A stretch of 64,000 bases of DNA from Oscillospiraceae bacterium. Lineage in GTDB: Bacteria > Bacillota > Clostridia > Oscillospirales > Oscillospiraceae. The stretch is from NCBI GenBank assembly GCA_009777235.1, contig WRMH01000013.1, forward strand, positions 1 through 64,000, written 5' to 3'. The number at the start of each line of letters is the position of its first letter. Position 1 is the first letter of the stretch. The position numbers and the translations under genes were made by a program. Below, piece after piece: positions 60,008-64,000 of the stretch. The notes beneath the pieces are model-generated. The model searched no databases and was not told the DNA's origin. It saw only the letters and a list, made by a program, of their open reading frames with translations.

Positions 60008-61482
60008 TAAGCAACGAAATTATCAACATAGCGTATATTATCGCGTGCCTCTTTTTTATAATCGGCATTAAGAACCTCGGAAAACCGGCCACGGCGCGGC
60101 GGGGCAATTTTCAGTCCATGATAGGCATGGCCATTGCCGCCGCAGCGGTATATTTTGAGTCAAATCCCGATGCCACGATAGTAACGGATAAGGGAATCGC
60201 CGATTTCTGGCATACCGGCTTTACGGAATCAGGATTTTTATGGTCATTTGTCGCCTTGGCGATCGGCGCGGCCATAGGCGCTATTTGGGCGAAAAAAGTT
60301 AAAATGACGGGAATGCCGGAGCTTGTCGCGTTGTTTAACGGATTTGGCGGGCTTGCGTCCGCACTCGTCGCGATCTCAACCTCTCTGCTTGTGATAGCTC
60401 ATTTTGGCACAACACAAGAGGGCGACGCGCAGATGGTTGAAACCATAGCGACCGGGCTTACGATTTTTATTGGAACAATGTGTTTTTCGGGTTCGGTCAT
60501 TGCATGGGCAAAGCTCGCCGAAAAGATGACCGGCAGAGCGATTGTTTTTCGCGGGCAAAACATCATAAACGGCCTGATACTCCTTGCCATTATCGGCGGT
60601 ATTGTGCTTTATGTCATGCCAAACGAAATAATAAACCCAGATATGAAATTTATCGTTATGATAGCTCTTGCCGGTGTTTCCCTCGTCTTTGGCGTTATGT
60701 TTGTGCTGCCAATCGGCGGCGGAGATATGCCTGTCGTCATTGCGCTGCTCAACAGTATCTCCGGTTTGGCGGCCGCCACATCGGGATTTATATTGGAAAA
60801 CACCGCGCTCATCGTCAGCGGTTGTCTCGTGGGCGCGTCGGGGGTCATACTCACGCTAATCATGTGCAAGGCTATGAACCGTTCCATATCAAACTTGCTC
60901 TTTAGCGGATTTGGGGCTAAGGACACGGTGTCGAGCAAAGGCCCCGGAGCCGAGCCGAAAGCCATATCAGTAGAAGATGCCTATTTGATACTTGAATCGG
61001 CTTCGTCTGTGGTGTTTATCCCCGGCTATGGTATGGCAGTCGCGCAGGCGCAGCATGTGGTGCGTGAGCTTGCCGCTAAACTTGAAGATAACGGGGCGGA
61101 AGTGAGCTATTGCGTGCACCCGGTCGCGGGTCGTATGCCCGGCCATATGAACGTACTCTTGGCGGAGGCGGATATTCCATACGAACAGTTAAAATCAATG
61201 GACGACATGAACCCGACTATGCCTATGCAAGATGTAGCAATCGTAATCGGAGCGAACGACGTGGTAAATCCTGCGGCGGAAACGGACGAGTCGTCACCGA
61301 TATACGGTATGCCGATTATTAAAGCGTATGAAGCAAAAACGGTGTTTGTCCTCAAACGCGGAAAAGGGCGCGGATATTCGGGTGTAGAAAATGAACTGTT
61401 CTCAATGCCCAATACGCTAATGCTCTACGGTGACGCAAAGGCGACGATTTCTTCGCTCGGTGCGGAATTTGCGGCAGAGTAA
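60004..61482 (+). CDS. pntB: NAD(P) transhydrogenase subunit beta
   Basis: 492 residues. The membrane domain (about 1-280, with GNFQSMIGMAIAAAAVYFES, VALFNGFGGLASALVAIST and LPIGGGDMPVVIALLNSISG) precedes the NADP-binding dIII domain (SVVFIPGYGMAVAQAQHVVR, HPVAGRMPGHMNVLLAEADI, VAIVIGANDVVNPAAE, VFVLKRGKGRGYSG). With PntAA and PntAB it couples proton flow to hydride transfer between NADH and NADP. Complete and in-frame. Confidence 0.95.
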   Translation: MISNEIINIAYIIACLFFIIGIKNLGKPATARRGNFQSMIGMAIAAAAVYFESNPDATIVTDKGIADFWHTGFTESGFLWSFVALAIGAAIGAIWAKKVKMTGMPELVALFNGFGGLASALVAISTSLLVIAHFGTTQEGDAQMVETIATGLTIFIGTMCFSGSVIAWAKLAEKMTGRAIVFRGQNIINGLILLAIIGGIVLYVMPNEIINPDMKFIVMIALAGVSLVFGVMFVLPIGGGDMPVVIALLNSISGLAAATSGFILENTALIVSGCLVGASGVILTLIMCKAMNRSISNLLFSGFGAKDTVSSKGPGAEPKAISVEDAYLILESASSVVFIPGYGMAVAQAQHVVRELAAKLEDNGAEVSYCVHPVAGRMPGHMNVLLAEADIPYEQLKSMDDMNPTMPMQDVAIVIGANDVVNPAAETDESSPIYGMPIIKAYEAKTVFVLKRGKGRGYSGVENELFSMPNTLMLYGDAKATISSLGAEFAAE

Positions 61483-61494
61483 GGGAGTCCGGCA

Positions 61495-61770
61495 GTGAAT
61501 AGTTTTTCCGGCTATGAAAATATTGCAATGATAGAGCCAGGCGACGATGAGCGCGGCGTTTTGAAAGCGCGGTTTGACGAGATTGCGGAGAGCTTTAAGC
61601 TGCTCTTAAAATATGACGCAAGCACGGTGTCTCCGCTTGTGTCCGTGTTTGATGTGCCGTGCGTATTGCGCGAGGATATATCGCAAAAGCTGCTGTCAAG
61701 AGAAGAGTTGCTGTCGGGCGCGCTAGATAGCCATGACGGGTATTTCAAGGTTCCGTCCACTCTGGAGTAG
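61495..61770 (+). CDS. gatC: Asp/Glu-tRNA amidotransferase subunit C (divergent)
   Basis: 91 residues from a GTG with GGGAG upstream. The C-terminal half is clearly GatC: VSPLVSVFDVPCVLREDI, then REELLSGALDSHDGYFKVPSTLE. The N-terminal helices are divergent (GDDERGVLKARFDEIAESFK). GatC wraps around GatA and GatB and stabilises the complex. It is followed by the GatA-like gene after 10 bases and then by gatB. Confidence 0.82.
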   Translation: MNSFSGYENIAMIEPGDDERGVLKARFDEIAESFKLLLKYDASTVSPLVSVFDVPCVLREDISQKLLSREELLSGALDSHDGYFKVPSTLE

Positions 61771-61780
61771 GAGAGTTTAA

Positions 61781-62824
61781 GTGAGTTACAGCATTTTGCT
61801 TGAAGAATCCATAATGCAAAAAGGCATATACGCGACGGCGGGCTCAAAAATGCTGGCAAATTTCACAGCGCCCATAAGCGCGGCTGTGGCGGACTCTCTT
61901 GAGGCGGGCGGCATGCAAATAGCAGGAAGAGCCAAGATGAGCGAGTTTGGTGCGTCGGGGCTGTATGACGATTCTCCTTGTACGCTATTGACCGAAGCGG
62001 TCAACGCATTTTGCTCGGATAAAAACGACGCAATACTGTGCAATGATTATACGGGCACTATCGCCGCCAACGCCGCGCGGCGGGGTTTATGCTACATACA
62101 CCCGACATACGGCACGGTCTCAAGATACGGCCTCATTCCGGCGGTCTGCTCAATGGATCAGATCGGGGTGCTCTGCAAAGTCCCGAGTGTCGGGTTTGAG
62201 ATTTTGGCGATTATCGCGGGATATGACGCGAGAGACGGCGCAATGCTCCCGAGTGCAAACGACGGAGGCGGGCGCACCGTCGGTTTCAACAACAACGACG
62301 GAGGCGACAAGCGTACCGCCGACACTCGGCGCACCGCTGCCTTGCCCGTAATATCCGTCGCTAAAATGCCGCTGTATGCCGAAATTTATCGGCAGATAAC
62401 GCAAATTTTGTGCTCGGCGGAGCTTAGCGGCAACATCAGTAGATATGACGGTATAAAATTTGGCTACGCGGCAAAGGATTACAGCGATTTGCGCGAGCTT
62501 TATACAAAAAGCAGAACCGAGGCGTTTGGGGAAGATTTAAAACTTTCCGCGCTCATTGGGGCTATGGTGCTTGGGGCTATGTGCTATGAGAAATATTATG
62601 ACAAGGCGATGCGTTTGCGCCGGGTGATTAAAGAGTCGGTATGTTGGGACGGGTTTGACGTTTTGCGGTATATACATGACGCTGACGGCAAAGACGCGAT
62701 TGTTTTCGCCATTTTTTCAAGGCTTTGCGGCCTGCCGTCTCTTAGCGTACAAGAGTGTACATATGTTGCGGATGCCGGAAATGAACACGCCCTGTCTATG
62801 ATTGCCGTCGCTGATGAACAATAG
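61781..62824 (+). CDS. gatA: GatA-like amidase homologue lacking the catalytic triad
   Basis: 347 residues versus about 485 for GatA. Collinear GatA blocks remain: KGIYATAGSKMLANF, AGRAKMSEFG, HPTYGTVSRYGLIPAVCSMD QIG in two parts, SRYDGIKFGYAAKDYSDLRE and RTEAFGEDLKLSALIGAMVL. But the first ~70 residues are missing, the catalytic lysine of the VKDN motif is replaced by glutamate (LLEESI), the SSGGS loop is absent, and the last serine (DTGGSIRQPA in GatA) is replaced by threonine (DYTGTIAANA). An insert of about 28 residues rich in Gly, Asn and Arg lies near 160-188. It cannot work as a glutaminase in the known way. It may be a structural subunit. Confidence 0.75.
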   Translation: MSYSILLEESIMQKGIYATAGSKMLANFTAPISAAVADSLEAGGMQIAGRAKMSEFGASGLYDDSPCTLLTEAVNAFCSDKNDAILCNDYTGTIAANAARRGLCYIHPTYGTVSRYGLIPAVCSMDQIGVLCKVPSVGFEILAIIAGYDARDGAMLPSANDGGGRTVGFNNNDGGDKRTADTRRTAALPVISVAKMPLYAEIYRQITQILCSAELSGNISRYDGIKFGYAAKDYSDLRELYTKSRTEAFGEDLKLSALIGAMVLGAMCYEKYYDKAMRLRRVIKESVCWDGFDVLRYIHDADGKDAIVFAIFSRLCGLPSLSVQECTYVADAGNEHALSMIAVADEQ

Positions 62825-62953
62825 GCGACGGCGAACGCACCGTCGGCACTCGGCGCCCCGACGCTCGCGCAGCGGGGAACACCTCATACCGAGGTGCGTC
62901 CGCCGCCGCCAGATTATCCAAACCACCCCCGAAAGGAGGTACAGTAAAACGAC
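62825..62953 (+). other. gatA-gatB gap with partial repeat of the gatA insert
   Basis: The stretch around 62823-62870 resembles the insert inside the GatA-like gene (62258-62345); both have a GGCGAC...CACTCGGCG block. The gap ends in AAAGGAGGT before gatB, at a rather long 14-base spacing. Confidence 0.45.
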
Positions 62954-64000
62954 ATGAAATATGAAGTAGTTATGGGTCTTGAAGTTCATGTTGAGCTTTC
63001 CACACAGTCAAAGCTCTTTTGCTCTTGCTCGGCAAAGTTTGGCGCTGAGGCAAACGAGAATGTTTGTCCCGCCTGCGCGGGGATGCCCGGTATGCCCGCG
63101 CTCGTAAATAAGAATGCCGTTTCGCTCGGCATAGCCGCCGGTATTTTGACAAACAGCGATATTTCTGAGGTTATAACCTTTGACAAGAAAAATTACTTTT
63201 ACCCCGACTTGCCCACCGGATACCAGATAACACAATGGTTTGCCCCCATCTGCAAAAACGGCTGGATAGACATTGAGGCAGTCGGCGGCGGCGGCGCCGA
63301 TGACACCATTCCTACAAAGCGTATAACGCTAAAGCAAATCCATATTGAAGAGGATGCCGGAAAGCTCGTGCATGAGCCGCGCACTCGCTCCACGCTCGTT
63401 GATTTTAACCGGACTTCGGTTCCGCTCATAGAAATCGTCTCAAACCCTGATTTCAATACATCCGGGGAAGTCGTCGCATATCTTGAAAAGCTACGCCTGC
63501 TCCTCACGTTCGCGGGGGTATCAGACTGCAAAATGCAAGAGGGCTCTATGCGGTGCGACATAAATATTTCCGTGCGCGAAAAAGGCTGTAAAAAACTCGG
63601 AACGCGCACTGAGATAAAAAACATGAACTCGCTAAAAGCGATTGCGCGAGCCATTGAATATGAATCGCAAAGGCATATTGACGCGCTCGAAACGGGCAGC
63701 GAAGAGCTTGTTGTGGAAACAAGGCGTTGGGATGATACGCTCGGCATGACATTTGCGATGCGCGAAAAGGAGCAGGCGGAAGATTACAGATATTTTCCAA
63801 ATCCCGAAATTTTGCCGATACGCATAGACAAAGCATGGATTGAGGATGTCAGAGCCACACTGCCCGAGCCCGCTCACGAAAAATATGAGAGACTGACAAA
63901 GACGCTGGGCTTGCCGGAGCATGACAGCCGGTTGATTTCGGAGAGCCAAAACCTGTCGCGCATATTCGACGCCGTGACAAAGATAGTAAACAAGCCAAAG
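62954..64000 (+). CDS. gatB: Asp/Glu-tRNA amidotransferase subunit B (runs off window)
   Basis: The first 349 residues are visible. YEVVMGLEVHVELSTQSKLF, the zinc site CSCSAKFGAEANENVCPACAG, KNYFYPDLPTGYQITQ, IHIEEDAGKLVHE, FNRTSVPLIEIVSNPD and MQEGSMRCDINISVR are all standard for GatB, which activates the tRNA-bound glutamate or aspartate with ATP and amidates it. The kinase part appears fully conserved, in contrast to the degenerate GatA upstream. The gene continues past 64000. Confidence 0.94.
   Translation, partial: MKYEVVMGLEVHVELSTQSKLFCSCSAKFGAEANENVCPACAGMPGMPALVNKNAVSLGIAAGILTNSDISEVITFDKKNYFYPDLPTGYQITQWFAPICKNGWIDIEAVGGGGADDTIPTKRITLKQIHIEEDAGKLVHEPRTRSTLVDFNRTSVPLIEIVSNPDFNTSGEVVAYLEKLRLLLTFAGVSDCKMQEGSMRCDINISVREKGCKKLGTRTEIKNMNSLKAIARAIEYESQRHIDALETGSEELVVETRRWDDTLGMTFAMREKEQAEDYRYFPNPEILPIRIDKAWIEDVRATLPEPAHEKYERLTKTLGLPEHDSRLISESQNLSRIFDAVTKIVNKPK

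Noticed and set aside
1-64000. CRISPR arrays and intact insertion sequences
   Set aside because: No regularly spaced repeats with unique spacers and no complete transposase gene were seen on either strand; only the tnpV remnant at 15.4 kb.

Overview
The window reads as a chromosomal piece of a Gram-positive anaerobe of the Bacillota, most likely class Clostridia. The evidence is gene order typical of that group (rpmG-secE-nusG-rplK-rplA, gdpP-rplI-dnaB, tilS-hpt-ftsH, recA-recX-rimO-pgsA, gatC-A-B), frequent TTG and GTG starts behind strong Shine-Dalgarno sequences, a c-di-AMP phosphodiesterase, and teichoic-acid and phosphocholine genes. I cannot name the species. No 16S gene, CRISPR array or intact insertion sequence was seen.

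Layout. 1-5.1 kb (minus strand): the start of a sodium/solute symporter, an acyl-CoA ligase, and an antitoxin / PIN toxin / HsdR-helicase unit in which HsdR has lost its nuclease domain and C-terminus. 5.1-15.3 kb (minus strand): a translationally coupled operon of five divergent B12-type radical SAM proteins, two acetyltransferase-like proteins, a GH3-type acyl-adenylating enzyme and a broken DegV gene, preceded by a small XRE regulator. This is the best candidate for an undescribed pathway. 15.3-16.9 kb: a decayed mobile-element scar abutting the 3' end of guaA, which lacks its glutaminase domain. 17.0-19.5 kb: ribosomal/secretion operon. 20.3-20.9 kb: tRNA-His, tRNA-Gln and tRNA-Lys. 20.9-23.0 kb: YcaQ-like glycosylase and lytic transglycosylase. 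23.1-47.2 kb: mostly housekeeping genes on the plus strand, interrupted by a compact type II restriction-modification pair flanked by a 12-bp direct repeat. 47.3-58.5 kb: surface-polymer region with a choline transporter, an HTH-LicC-LicA fusion, a YidC-TagF fusion, and two tandem LTA-synthase-like phosphotransferases, the first switched out of frame by a run of 12 G. 58.5-61.5 kb: three-subunit NAD(P) transhydrogenase. 61.5-64.0 kb: gatC, a GatA-like protein without catalytic residues, and the start of gatB.

How the parts may work together. Choline uptake, activation to CDP-choline, polyol-phosphate transfer and phosphoglycerol-type transfer could together build and decorate a phosphocholine-bearing teichoic acid, with the G-tract giving on/off switching of one transferase. 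The radical SAM operon looks like a pathway that modifies an unreactive carbon skeleton several times and then activates and transfers the product; a DegV-type fatty-acid-binding gene at its end and an acyl-CoA ligase nearby point weakly to a lipid substrate. Two enzymes that normally take nitrogen from glutamine (GMP synthase and GatCAB) lack their glutamine-handling parts here, which suggests partner proteins elsewhere or use of free ammonia.
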